In this document: positions 53,610-64,000 of the stretch, in pieces
Position numbering within the stretch: position 1 is the first letter of the stretch
Layout: each line of letters opens with the position of its first letter
Origin: Tillandsia leiboldiana
Lineage: Eukaryota; Streptophyta; Magnoliopsida; Poales; Bromeliaceae
Assembly: GCA_029204045.2 (NCBI GenBank)
Contig: CM055071.1
Coordinates: 22,686,525 to 22,750,524 of the forward strand
Length of the DNA: 64,000 nucleotides
Reading direction: 5' to 3'
Made by a program: the position numbers and the translations under genes
Notes under the pieces: generated by a model
Seen by the model: the letters and a program-made list of their open reading frames with translations, nothing else
Databases searched by the model: none
Told to the model about the DNA's origin: nothing

Positions 53610-54003
53610 GTAAGTTTTTATGATTAAAACTTTGGTTTTTCACAGACTTTCTCTCTTTTCTCAAAAACGTGAATGAAATCTTGTAACTTTTTCGTTTGAG
53701 ATTGGTTTTTGGTCAAATTTCTTTTGAAATAAGATCTCTGAGTAGATTAGTTTTGATTATATTTTGATTATATGCTAGTTATTCTCTAGATTAACGGATT
53801 TTTAGGCTTCGATTTCTGAAAATTCGGTTTTAGGGCATATAATGAGATTTTTTAAAAAACATGGGATTGATCTATTTTTAAAATTCTTTTTGCAAAACTA
53901 ACTTGATTCTTAGTCTCTCTACATGATAATGATTGTTTAGGTACAATTTTGTAAATTTTTGAAAATAAACAATTTTTTCGTGTTCTTGAGTTCATGCTTG
54001 CAG
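53610..54003 (+). other. Candidate intron in the ORF3 leader, CopC
   Basis: GTAAGT at 53610 and TTCATGCTTGCAG ending at 54003 bound 394 AT-rich bases. ORF3 begins 24 bases later. Position and signals match CopA. Confidence 0.5.
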
Positions 54004-54026
54004 GTTTCTCACGTTCAATAGCAACA

Positions 54027-55482
54027 ATGGTGTTCACTTGGATAATAGTTCTTCTTGTTGCTTTGGTTCACACTAGAGCAACGAACAAATTGAAGAGAGC
54101 GAAGAAAACTCTACGAAAAGGTGAGTTTGTCCTCGTTAACGACTCCGAGACGGAATCTGATAAGGAAGATGTGAACTGGGATGAATTGATGGACGACGAA
54201 ACAACGCCTGTTAAGTCAAAAGGGAAGTTCCCTAGTTCACCTAAGGAAAAGACAGCACCTACTGCTGCGGAAAAAGGAAAAGCACCAATGCCATCTTCAT
54301 CTATCTCGATGAAAAGAAAGAGACTAGCTCGACGGTTAGGACGAGCACGAGGGGTTGAAATTGACGAACCAATAGCTCCTGATTCACCACCCCATGAGGA
54401 ACAAGTGTCTATTAATACAGACCGTCTAAGGGCTTTTGAAAATCGAGAATGCATTGGCGAAAGACATGTTAACATTGGTGCTCTTCGAGACCACTCCCCA
54501 GAGTTTGGTAATCTGATTGAACAAGCCAATCTTCTTCAAGTGTGCAGATTCCCAGAAATGCTTGGATACTGTTTGCATCGGGTAAGGACCTTCTACACAA
54601 ATGCACGGCACCTTCAAGAAAATAAAGACGGTCCAATGGAGTTTTATACGAACGTCTAAGGGACAAGACTTAAAATAACTCCACAATTAATTGGCGAAGT
54701 CTTAGGGATGCAATCTAGCAGGTCAGGGATAAACTACTTAAAAGGAAGGAGTTTAACAAATATGATGTGGCAAACTGTTGTAAGGGGAATATGTTTGGAG
54801 GAAACTCAGTCAACGGGCAATTCTATCAAGTCCAAAGAACTTCGACTTGAGTACCGGTTCCTCAACTTCATCACCTGTTACAATATTCTTCCAAACATGC
54901 AGACGAAAGTCTTAAGATGGGATCGAATGCTGTTCTTATATCTCTTAGGACATCTGTCAGAGGCAGTGGGGTTAAATATCAATATTCCGTACATCATTTT
55001 GGAATAGGATGACAAGGTACGTTGAGCATCCTCATCCCACGGAAAGACTACCATTTCCATTGATCATAATGAGGATTTTGAAGAAATTCCAGGTTGATAT
55101 CAGCTCGACAACTTATCAACACTGTTTAGGTATGATTAATGAGTCAACAGTTGTTAAGTCTTTCCATAAACTGCCTCATGCCATCCCAACTCCTCCGCGC
55201 GCGACGAAACCCTCCGTCGGCACTTCTGCGTCACCTTCACGACAAGTACCTATGTCGGATGATGAAGCGTCTGTTACTTCGATTTATAAGGAGCAACAAC
55301 GTTTATCGTTTGAATAAGAACAAATCACTAAAGAGCAGAAGCGAATTTCTGTTGAACTTGAACTCATCACAGCAGCCCAGATCACCTTGACAAAGAAGTT
55401 CACGTCAATGAATAAGTTGGTCAAGAAGATGTTTTCGAAGATGGGTTGTAGTAGCTCTGAGGACTCAGAGTCCAACGATTGA
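54027..55482 (+). pseudogene. CopC ORF3, longer form with central domain, broken
   Basis: The ATG at 54027 starts a hydrophobic N-terminus (MVFTWIIVLLVALVH), followed by acidic and basic stretches (ARGVEIDEPIAP). A central domain of about 280 residues follows (FPEMLGYCLHRVRTFYTN; LKITPQLIGEVLGM; YRFLNFITCYNILPNM; DRMLFLYLLGHL). Its order of motifs recalls the domain family annotated as putative plant transposon protein in retrotransposon extra ORFs, but this is from memory of the family. Breaks: TAA at 54657-54659 and TAG near 55005-55007 with a frameshift, then TAA at 55315-55317. The tail (KKFTSMNKLVKKMFSKMG, SSSEDSESND) matches the CopA tail. Function unknown. Confidence 0.65.
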
Positions 55483-56142
55483 TTCTTTTTAATTTTCTGT
55501 TTTGCAGATTTTAGTTTTAGTTCTTACATTTCCTTTTGTTTTTGAACTTGTTAACTCCCTTTATTTTGTAATTTCGGCTAACTTTGTGACAAAAAGGGGG
55601 AGAGAGATATGAACAATGGTGAACAATGGTTTGACAAGTTTGTGAGAACTTTTGGATACTAAAACCTGGAAGGTAAGTATACAACAACTTTAGTTTTGTA
55701 TTGTGAATGAATGCATACCTCGACTACCTATTTGACTAACTATTTGGGCATGTATTATTACTAACAAGTTGTTTGATTACTAACAAACTTATGACATTTG
55801 GATGTTATTGCTTAGAAGATATGTCTATCTCTGATTGCTATCTTAATACATATATGATTTTGTAAATGTCATGGTGAGTATAAACTCTATCACTCTGTTT
55901 GGTTTTTTGAATGTCAAATTCTTGAGGTATCTAACGATTTCTCTTGTCAAGAATTACTTCTTTTTGCAGAGAGTACAAACGTCTAAGTCTAGAGTTTGTC
56001 TTAGGAGTTTATCTCATGTATTTAGTTTATTTGGATCTCAAATGTAAATTTTTGTTATATGGTGATAGCAACAAAAAAATCTTTTTTTTGAATTTTCTTA
56101 AGTGGATCTATGTTTTGTCACGAAACCGCCAAAGGGGGAGAT
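55483..56142 (+). other. CopC 3' non-coding region with repeated purine tracts
   Basis: No gene. GACAAAAAGGGGGAGAGAG lies at about 55588-55606. The tract next to the LTR, CCAAAGGGGGAGAT, ends at 56142. Confidence 0.7.
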
Positions 56143-57455
56143 TGTTAAGGATTTTAGTTTTGGCGTATTTCGTGAAAGTGTTTAAGTCTTGAAGATTGAA
56201 GATGAAGAAGCTTGGATCATATACCTCAATCTCAAGAAAGAAGAATTCAAAAGGATCAGGTAAGTTTAACTAAACAATATTGGTGATCTGAATACTTCTT
56301 ATAATATAGAAACACTTGGATGGGTTTTTAATCGCATAAAAATTAAAAACTGGACATGTTATATGTTCAGGATACGGATCAGAGTACTACAGTCCGGACC
56401 CCGAACATAGGTTAGTTCATGCGCAAATCTAGTCCGGAACACATCTTGTTCAGTCCGGACCCCGAACGTGGATTTTGCTGAAACTGCATGAACAGTCCGA
56501 ACCGTGGGATTTCAGTCCGGACCCCGAACGTGGTTTTTGCAGAAACTGCATGAACAGTCCGGACCGTGGGATTTGAGTCCGGACCCCGAACGTTGTCTTT
56601 CTGGAAAAACTCTGTTTAATGACGACAGTCCGGACTGTCGACCCGAAAATTTCCAGATAAGGTTAGTTTTTGATTCTTATCCTCTTCCAATGGTTTCTAA
56701 CCTATAAGTAAACCCTAATTCTATTCTTTATGGAAATCCACATATAAGTTTTAGACTCCGGGAAATGACGAAGAAATATTAACGGAGAAAAACTTATAAG
56801 ATCCACATATAGAGAAGAAAGGAAATAACTAGATTTAATTCTATGTTTCTTCATCTATATTAATTAATTTGATTCTAGGTTTTCATACTCAGATTTTGAG
56901 TAGAATCAAATTAATGAATACTTAAATGGCATTTCCGATCTATCTTTGATTTAAGTATTCGGCGGATCATCACCACCAACAAAACAATGATTTTCCCCAA
57001 AATCGGCGAGTGGATTAGCGTGGCCTTGTGGATTCAAGGTGCAACCGCTCTCGTGGATTCGGAGCGAAGTGATCGAGATGTACTACCTGGTGGAGACCAT
57101 GGATTCGGTCAGACGTCGTGGATTTGGCGTTGGACGCTAATCGTGGATTCGAGGCGCGTTGCGGAGCGAGCGGAGAAGATCAACTCGGAGCGTATGGAAA
57201 AAGGTTGAGTCGTCTGTGAGTGCGTTATATCACCTTTGTACGTGTTATAATCTTAGTTGATTTCACCGTGTTATCGGTCCCGTGGTTTTTTACTCCTGTG
57301 ATGGAGTTTTCCACCTAAAAATCTTGCGTGCTATTTTTCATTTCCGCATTGGGTTTTATTACGCAAAAATTTTTGAGTGTTTATCGTTTACACCTATTCA
57401 CCCCCCTCTAGGTGTTTTTTCCCCCATTTAGATCCATATTAGAGTTAACCCAACA
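56143..57455 (+). repeat. CopC right LTR (1313 bp)
   Basis: 30 bp shorter than the left LTR. In the dyad array (56371-56640) the last dyad has collapsed into a perfect 18-bp palindrome, CGACAGTCCGGACTGTCG (56623-56640). The hairpin array (about 57005-57165) has lost the fourth hairpin and decayed in the first (CGAG-TGGATT-AGCG). It is followed by ACTTG and G3 LTR sequence. Confidence 0.92.
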
Positions 57456-57460
57456 ACTTG

Positions 57461-58125
57461 TACCGAGGGTGCAGTTTAGGCAGATTTTGAATTGTGAGCG
57501 TCTACACTCTTCACCGACTTCGGCTTTACCTGCGGAAAGCGCTTCAGGTGGGTGCTTTATTTCCAGAACCGGTGGACGGTTCTCTAATTCTGTATGTTAT
57601 GATGCATGCATGTCTAGGGTACATGATTTGTGATTGAGAGGTAGGTAAGCTTGGTAATGATAATTGTGTAAATAATTGCAAGAATAGTATTTATGATGTA
57701 TACTGAGGACTTGCATGATTTGGATATCTATGTTGGTGATTAGTGTAAGCTTACCTAGGATAATGTTACCCTATATGATTATGTAGCATGCCATGTTAGC
57801 ACATAGCCCTTTATGTGGCTGGTTTATGCGATGGGGCAGGATTATGTAGCTATGTGCGGATTTTACTCTCAGGAGTTGTTATGGATTGAGGATTATAGAC
57901 ATGTGTAGGCATTGATGATTTTGGCTTGTGGTTTACTTTCTTCTATCTTTCTTGAGGACAATGCATGCTTGTATGGACATATAGTTAGGCCATCTTTTAC
58001 TGCTACACTACATATTGGAACTTGACTTTGGAGAAACCATGCTTTTCCTTTCTCCTTCTTTGTTGGTCAGGTGGTCAGTGTTGTTCGGGTTCGAGCAGGG
58101 GTCGGGACTTTGTGTCTGGGACAGG
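57461..58125 (+). repeat. G3 3' LTR, second part
   Basis: This continues the LTR after one copy of ACTTG. Late parts match the G5 LTR (TAGTTAGGCCA, TTGACTT-GGAGAAACCATGCTTTTC, CGGGTTCGAGCAGGG, GGGACAGG). It is cut at 58125 by G4; the G5 LTR would continue CAGGCTGTGAGGG. No gene is seen. Confidence 0.82.
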
Positions 58126-61100
58126 TGTAGTGTTCTGGTTTTTCCCCATGCAGTTTTTCTATTGAATCCATTGTGTAAAACACCTAGTGTTGGTGTGTCT
58201 GGCCTATGGTGCATCAAAGTGGTGCCACAGATGGACCCTGTGTGACATTTTCAGCTGATTTGGCCTTCGGCTGTGTTTGCCGAATTTTAGAAAAGGAATT
58301 GGGCTAAACGGAGGTTGGATTTGGATTCAGCGCGGAAAAACGCTTGAAAATGACTATTTATTTGTCAAATTTGGAGTCCGGATGACCAAAGGCGGGCTTC
58401 CGGAAGTTTCGGGGGGATTCTGGTGCATGGGGGTGCTCCGTGGACCGGCCAGTGCCAAGTGGCGGCCCATTATTGGGCGGCTCACGTCGCTCGGCCCACG
58501 AAGGAGGCGCGGCGGTGCATGGACCGTGCAGTGGGCCACGTGGCGCTTCCGGATTAGAGGGAGTACGCAGCGCGGTCCAGGGAAGTGGCGCGGGGCTCGT
58601 GGACCCGGTGCATGACACGCGTCGCCCGGGGATAGGACGGCTCACCTGGGCGCGGTCCACGGGCGCGTTGAGCGGTGCCTCGGGGCGCGTGCCCGCACAG
58701 TGCGCCAGTGCGCCAGTGCGGCTGGTCGGCCGCACATGGCCCGCACTCGAGTGCGGGCCACGTGTCGGCCCGGGGCTGGCCGAGCGCATGCGGGCGTTGA
58801 CCGGGTCAGGTACGCGTGGCGCGCGATGGAGCCACTTGCACGGCTGTTTCGTGCTCTGTGTACACGTGGCGGCCCCACATTTTTCCGGGCGCGTCGGAGG
58901 GATCCCATACAACCGCCTTGGCGGATTCGGGCGCCCGAAAGTTGGCGCCCGAATCCGGCCAAGGGGGGGGACTTGGGCTGGGCTATAAATAGGGCCTTTG
59001 GGGCCCTTTTTGCTCTCTTTCTGAGCGGATTTCTACAGTAGACCCTTAAGCAAAATTTCTCCTCCACCTGAGCTGATTTTAGCCGAGCTTCCCTGGGATT
59101 TTTAGGAGCATTTTTTTTTTGAGGTTGGCCATCTTCCGGCGCGGCGCGACGCTCGTTCACCGACAACCCGTTTCATCCCTTCGCAGTGTTCAGGCTCTCC
59201 CGGCTCACCCCGACCTCCGATTCGGGTGATTCTTGCGCCGTTGGACTCTTGACAGGTAGGGCTTCATTTTTGATACTTGAGTTGCCCTTGGTTTTCATGT
59301 GGATTTTGAGTTTCCCGAGCTTCTTTGTGACCCATTTTTCCTTGCGGAGTTTTGGACAGCACCTGGTTGATTTGGCTATAACTTCGCGCTCAGGCGATGG
59401 ATTGAGGCGATTCAAAAGGTGTTTTTCATCTACATCTCGCAAGGAATCTCCTGGAATTTTCTTAGATTTTTCTGAATATTTTTCGAAGGTGGAAATCCCC
59501 TTTCTCTGTAGTCTTTTGGTACAGAATTTCTGCACAGTTTTGTTTGGGGTGTTCCCCTTGCCGAATTTGTATCTCAGCGAAGGAAGCCCGGTTTCGAGCA
59601 TGCAGGTACTCGTCTCGATGGGTTCGTCGCAAGGAACGCGACGGTATTTTTCTTGTAATTTTTTGAGCACCCTCCGCAGGTGAAAATCTGAGAACTTTGG
59701 ACCAATTAATTTGGGACAGATTTTGTGTTGTTAGAAGGACTAAAGTTATGTATGTCCTTCTTGGAGATTTGGTATAGTGTTGCGGTGAGATTTTGGTGCG
59801 AGCGCAGGTTTTCGCATTTGGGACAAGGATTTTAGCGCTCGAGGTGGGTACCGTTGTTAACCTCTTACTTGGGATAACCCACTAGGCAAATTGGAGCTAG
59901 TCCTGTGTAATGTTGCTATTATAATAGTTGAATGAACATAGCATGCTTAATGAAGAGAAGAGGACTTGTAATTGATACTTGCATCTTTAGAGGACTAGAT
60001 ACTAATAAATGGTAATTCTTACAAGTGTTAAGTTGATTAGAATCCCTAGAATTATTGCTTAAACCTTTTGGTAATAATCGGCTAAATTCATATCATACTT
60101 ATGAGTAATAGGGAGACTTAAGCATGTGTATAAATTGACTTGTGGCAGGTTAGTACTCCAGATATTCAAATAAAGGCATACTGTAATTCTTGTAAGAATT
60201 GGAACACTAAAATTATTTTGTTAAGAAAGGACTTTTGTATGCTTGAATGGTCACCTAGTTAGGCCACCTTTTTCTGCTGCACTATCATGCTGGAATTGAC
60301 TTAGGAGAAACCATGATTTTATTTTCTCCAGTTACCTAGTCATAGAGGATATTATTCTCAGGTAGAGCAGGGGCTGGGATAGTGTAGTCAGTCGTTGGGA
60401 TTTTGGGACAGGCAGGTTGAGGGCCGGGTAATTACGGCAACCGCGGATTTTGGGCGGTTGACCGGACAGTTGTTATTGCATCAGATCGGGGAGAGGATTT
60501 GGGCTTCTTTTAGGGGATGATTTCCCACTCAGATCAGTGTCATGATCCAGTCCTGCTGACTTATTCTACTATGATACTTGTTACTACGACCTTGAGTCCT
60601 TGAGACTCCTATCCCCTATCGGTGCTATGCATTGGCCGGCATACCCGATTTGGCAAGTATAGTGTGCATGTTATACAGACCTTGAGTCCTTGAGACTCCC
60701 ATCCCCTATCGGTGTTATTCGTGGGCTGGCATAGCCGATTTGGCAGGCACCGCAGGCAGTACCAGTGTTTACTGGAGTATAGATTGGGTTTATTCAGGCC
60801 GGCTTTGATATTCTGATGCATACATTTAGCTATCTTTTTAGCTGGGCATGTAGAGGCATATTAGTGGTAGCTTTTATTAGTAGTCATACTTTAGTTTACC
60901 ACATTTATTCTTTTCGCCTCTGGTAGTCCTAGTGGGCATGTTCGAGTTGAGGTTTTTTTTGGGTCTGGCTTCGGCCAGCTGGATGTATTTATTTTGTGAG
61001 CTGGGAGAGACATTTGTATATTTATGAGAGCTATGTTGTACTTTCCTTTTCAGCATTTGTCTGAGTTGTACTAGTTGTAGTTTAGCTCTGTTTTATGCTC

Positions 61101-61217
61101 TTTTATTATATCTGTCTATCTGAGCAGGTTACCAGCGCTTCGTGTACATGGGAAATTTCGTGTGCACGGCGGATCTGTAGACGAGCCCGGGTTCTGGTTT
61201 ACACCCGGGGCGTGACA
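58126..61217 (+). repeat. G4 5' LTR (3092 bp)
   Basis: It starts TGTAGTGTTCTGG and ends GGGGCGTGACA. It contains a GC-rich stretch (58430-58960), an inverted repeat and TATA box, the conserved CGGCGCGGCGCGACG near 59137 and an AT-rich middle. A partly duplicated stretch lies near 60590-60730 (CCTTGAGTCCTTGAGACTCC occurs twice). Confidence 0.92.
58923..59007 (+). promoter_or_regulatory. G4 LTR core promoter: inverted repeat, TATA, hairpin
   Basis: A perfect 11-bp inverted repeat, GGATTCGGGCG (58923-58933) and CGCCCGAATCC (58946-58956), is followed by TATAAATAG (58984-58992). A 6-bp hairpin, AGGGCC-TTTGG-GGCCCT (58991-59007), overlaps the TATA end. The order is that of the G3 LTR with different bases. 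Confidence 0.7.
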
Positions 61218-61225
61218 GATTAAGT

Positions 61226-61237
61226 TGGTATCAGAGC
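61226..61237 (+). other. G4 primer binding site
   Basis: TGGTATCAGAGC lies eight bases after the LTR end, as in G5 and G2. Confidence 0.94.
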
Positions 61238-61511
61238 TTTGGGATAGGTCAGTTGGGACTTAGGAAACCCTAGGCTTTTGGCAGACCCTAGGATGGCCGG
61301 GCGTGAGTGGCGTGATATTTTGCGAAAGTCGGCAATTTATTATTAAACTCTTCCTGTGAGTGAAGAGGGACTGGCATATTCGATTTCTGGAGGACTATTA
61401 TGTTCGCTGCAGACAACATAAGGTTACAGAAATGGGAGGATGCATATGACTTTCGCTAGATTGGGTCGAGAGTGGTTTTGTTTTCTGATCCGTGGTTTCT
61501 TGTGTGGCAGG

Positions 61512-64000
61512 ATGCCTCCTAGGCGGCGGATTCCTACCCGGGGTACTTCTATACCCCCGGAGGAGCCGGAGCAGTCCGGGCCATCTGAGATTAGTGAGCT
61601 GAGGGCCATGGTGGCCCAGTTGGCGGAGAGTCACCGCCGACAGGAGCAGAGTTCGAGCAGTTGCTTGCCCAGGTTGGGGCACCTCCCCCTACTACTGTAG
61701 AGGCCCCTGTACCACCGGTTGTACCGCCGGTTGTTCTACCCGTTCCTACGGCACCGTCGTCGAGCAGTGGGGCCCAGGGGATGTTCAGGCCATTGACCCC
61801 GGCGGAGGAGCAGGAGTTTGCCAACAAACTCTCACAGTTTTGTCAGCGAGGACCGCCTAGGTTCTCAGGGCGGAGCACACACCCGTGGGAGATAGGATCG
61901 TGGCTGGCAGCAATGGAGAAGTTATTTCGGGACTACTTCATTGACCATAGATATGGAGTGCATATTGCAGTACACTGTCTAGAGGGGGATGCAGATGCCT
62001 GGTGGCGTCGGGTTGAGCCTGTGGAGTTTCAGATTACCCGACAGCTACCCTGGTCAGAGTTTTGGCGGATGATTCTGGACACTTACTTCTCCACGAGCGT
62101 GAAGAAAAAGCTTGAGGATGATCTGAAGAATCTCCAACAGGGGGACCGGGCAGTATGGGACTACTTTCAGGAGTTCACGCAGTTGCTCAACTGCGTGCCC
62201 TATGTTGCCAGGGATGGGCCGCATCAGGTTGAGCTTTTTGAGACGGGCCTGCACCCTGAGATTTATACCTTGGTGCACGCCCAGAGGCTTCCGACCTTAT
62301 CAGAGGCAGTGGATCATGCACAGTAGGTCGAGAGAGGAGACCACGTAGTCGCTAGGAGTGGAGGCATGGTCGCTCAGAGTTCTGAGAGGAAGCGACAAGC
62401 GTCGGACGATGGGGGACAGGCTAGTTCCTGGAGGCCGCCCCGACCGCCACCGCCACAGTTTACGTGTCGTGGGCGATCGGAGCGGCGAGGGCCTGGGGGA
62501 TCCCAGAGGCCCCCGCAGCATCAGCAGCAGCCCCAGCGACAACAGCAGCACTTGCAGCAGCAGAGGTCGCAGTCCCGACAGCAGGGGTCACAGCGACAGA
62601 GGCAGCAGCAGCAGCAGTCGAGGCAGTCTCAGTCTGCGGTCAGGTGCATCTTTTGCAGGGGACAGCACTCGTCGGATACTTGTGACCAAAGGTACAGCCG
62701 CTATTATCGGTGTGGACAGTCCGGCCACCTTCGAGCTACTTGCCCTTTCTCGACATCGTAGGCTCCTTCTTCAGCATCAGTTCCTTCGGTGCCCCAGCAG
62801 CGGCCCTATGCTCCAGCGAGCAGGGCTCCTTCCTCCCATCCTGCAGACTACAGACCCCCGGCACAGAGTGGGCGAGTCTACGCCGCCCAGGTAGAGGACT
62901 CCGCAGCAGCCGACCACGTGGTGGCAAGTATCACTTTACTTTTTGGTACTAGAGCTCGCACTTTATTTGATACCGGTGCATCACATTCTTTTATCAGTAG
63001 ATCATTTGCATCATCTCATGGGCTAGAGTTAGGTCGGTTGCCACATGCATTAGTGGTATAGATCCCCGAGCATACTTTGCTTGTAGAGGAGTGTTGTTGG
63101 TCTTGCCCGGTACAGGTTGAGTCTTGGATTTTGCCAGCGGACCTGATGGTCCTTAGTCAGCTGCGAGATTTCGACATAGTGCTTGGGATGGATTGGCTGG
63201 CTCGCTATTTCGCGACGATTGATTGCGCCGCGAGGACTGTGACCTTTAGTGAGCCAGGCCAGGAGGTGTTTGTTTATAGGGGGTGCCAAAGTTCTTTCTT
63301 TGCCTCAGTGGTTTCGACTTCTCGGGCGAGGCAGATGATGCGCAGTGGCTGCGTAGCCTTTTTGGCTTGTGTGGATAAGGAGCCTACGGCGGCACCGGGA
63401 CTCACGGATATCCCTATTGTCCACGAGTTCCCGGACGTGTTCCCACCGGAGTTGACTAGTATGCCACCGGATAGGGAGATCGAGTTTTTGATTGACGTAG
63501 TCCCAGGAACTGCGCCAATCTCTAAGGCTCCTTACCGTATGGCACCGGCTAAGCTGCGAGAGTTAAAGGCGCAACTTCAGGACTTAATGGATAAAGGCTT
63601 TGTGAGACCAAGTGTATCGCCTTGGGGAGCGCCGGTGCTATTTGTGAAGAAGAAGGATGGATCACTTCGACTGTGTGTTGATTATCGAGAGCTGAATAAA
63701 GTGACCATCAAGAACAAGTACCCTTTGCCGCGTATTGATGACCTATTTGATCAGCTGCAAGGGTCTTGTGTCTTCTCCAAGATTGACTTACAGTCTGGTT
63801 ACCACCAATTGAAGGTGAAGGCCGAGGACATCCCAAAGATGGCATTCAGGACGCAGTACGGGCATTATGAGTTCACCGTCATGCCTTTCGGATTGACAAA
63901 TGCCCCTGCTGCTTTTATGGATTTAATGAACAGGATTTTTCGACCATACTTGGATCGATTCGTTGTGGTGTTTATTGATGATATCCTGATCTATTCACGG
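61512..64000 (+). pseudogene. G4 gag-pol, broken, runs off the window
   Basis: The ATG at 61512 starts MPPRRRIPTRGTS as in G5. A one-base loss near 61650 shifts the frame. In the new frame come the Gag core, a TAG at 62324-62326 (Trp in G5), the knuckles CIFCRGQHSSDTC and YYRCGQSGHLRATC (the first Cys of the second is Tyr), a TAG at 62759-62761, protease LFDTGAS near 62967 and a TAG at 63059-63061. After that the frame appears open through VLGMDWLARY, the RT start (MPPDREIEFLIDVV) and VFIDDILIYS at the window edge. Pol is close to G5, so decay is concentrated in gag. Confidence 0.92.

Larger units (their letters stand above)
40370..57455 (+). mobile_element. CopC: rearranged Sirevirus-type copia element
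   Basis: The outer LTRs start TGTTAAGG (40370-41712, 56143-57455) and are bounded by ACTTG on the outside (40365-40369, 57456-57460). The right half is copia: integrase end, RT, RNase H, non-coding block, internal promoter, ORF3. The expected primer site, gag, protease and integrase start are missing. In their place are 80 bp of right-hand flank (41713-41792) and the tandem B sequence. The two LTRs differ by many substitutions and by deletions near 56625 and 57065, so the insertion is older than CopA. Confidence 0.85.
12972..58125 (+). mobile_element. G3: outermost gypsy element, split into four pieces
   Basis: G3 is the frame of the window. Its pieces are a pol remnant (12972-14304), more pol and the purine tract (37766-38544), the 3' LTR (38545-40369) and the continuation of that LTR (57461-58125). 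The gaps are filled by CopA and CopC, whose target duplications GAGAC and ACTTG join the pieces exactly. Its left part lies beyond G2, outside the window, and its 3' LTR is cut by G4 at 58126. LTR start (TGTGGTGAACCGG) and interior are closest to G2. Confidence 0.85.
58126..64000 (+). mobile_element. G4: Ty3/gypsy chromovirus, 5' part
   Basis: A 5' LTR (58126-61217), primer site and gag-pol up to RT; the rest lies beyond the window. It is a close relative of G5 (same Gag start, same leader). It sits in the G3 LTR after GGGACAGG; the expected duplication is ACAGG, with its partner outside the window. Gag carries a frameshift and several stops. Confidence 0.92.

Noticed and set aside
57461..58125. 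Possible host sequence between CopC and G4
   Set aside because: It continues the G3 LTR, and late parts match the G5 LTR (GGAGAAACCATGCTTTTC, CGGGTTCGAGCAGGG).

Overview
The window is plant nuclear DNA, almost certainly from an angiosperm with a repeat-rich genome. The families present show this: chromodomain-bearing Ty3/gypsy (Tekay/Del-like chromovirus) elements, Sirevirus-type Ty1/copia elements (initiator-Met PBS, palindromic LTR arrays, repeated polypurine tracts, extra ORF after pol) and a 5S-containing Cassandra-like TRIM. I see no host gene, tRNA or functional rRNA gene. The species cannot be told from the sequence.

Nearly all 64 kb reads as one old gypsy element (called G3 here) broken up by later insertions. 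From the left: G1 (gypsy, +, 1-6851, degraded, left end outside) sits inside the 3' LTR of G2 (gypsy, minus strand, 6852-12971), which sits in G3. G3 pol remnants lie at 12972-14304 and 37766-38526. They are split by CopA (14305-37760, TSD GAGAC). CopA carries a chimeric Cassandra-like insertion in gag (15925-17109, TSD AAGGG) and a complete, very young gypsy, G5, in its reverse transcriptase (20763-32208, TSD TTGCT). The G3 3' LTR (38545-40369, resuming at 57461-58125) is split by CopC (40370-57455, TSD ACTTG). CopC in turn holds B, a gag-only Sirevirus-like element present as a partial tandem array (41793-50291). G4 (gypsy, +, 58126 to window end) interrupts the G3 LTR again.

The only clearly intact coding units are the 1600-residue G5 Gag-Pol (24211-29013), the 653-residue B Gag (45280-47241) and the short CopA ORF3 (35091-35687). 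G5 could supply enzymes for related gypsy copies. G2 and G3 share the same non-coding-like internal sequence and look like one family mobilised in trans. B has Gag but no Pol and would depend on a CopA/CopC-type partner.

The most interesting signals are non-coding. (1) The transcribed part of all copia LTRs carries a row of hairpins with a constant six-base loop, TGGATT, closed by CG/CG, while the outer stems differ and stay complementary. (2) CopA and CopC repeat the LTR promoter layout (TCCGGA dyads, then TATA) inside the element, upstream of a candidate intron and an extra ORF. (3) A block downstream of pol is kept even where pol is lost, and contains a covarying hairpin. (4) A TSD-flanked insertion joins a gypsy LTR start to a Cassandra-like end. 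(5) An 80-bp copy of right-hand flank follows the left CopC LTR, which implies illegitimate recombination or a haplotype misjoin.
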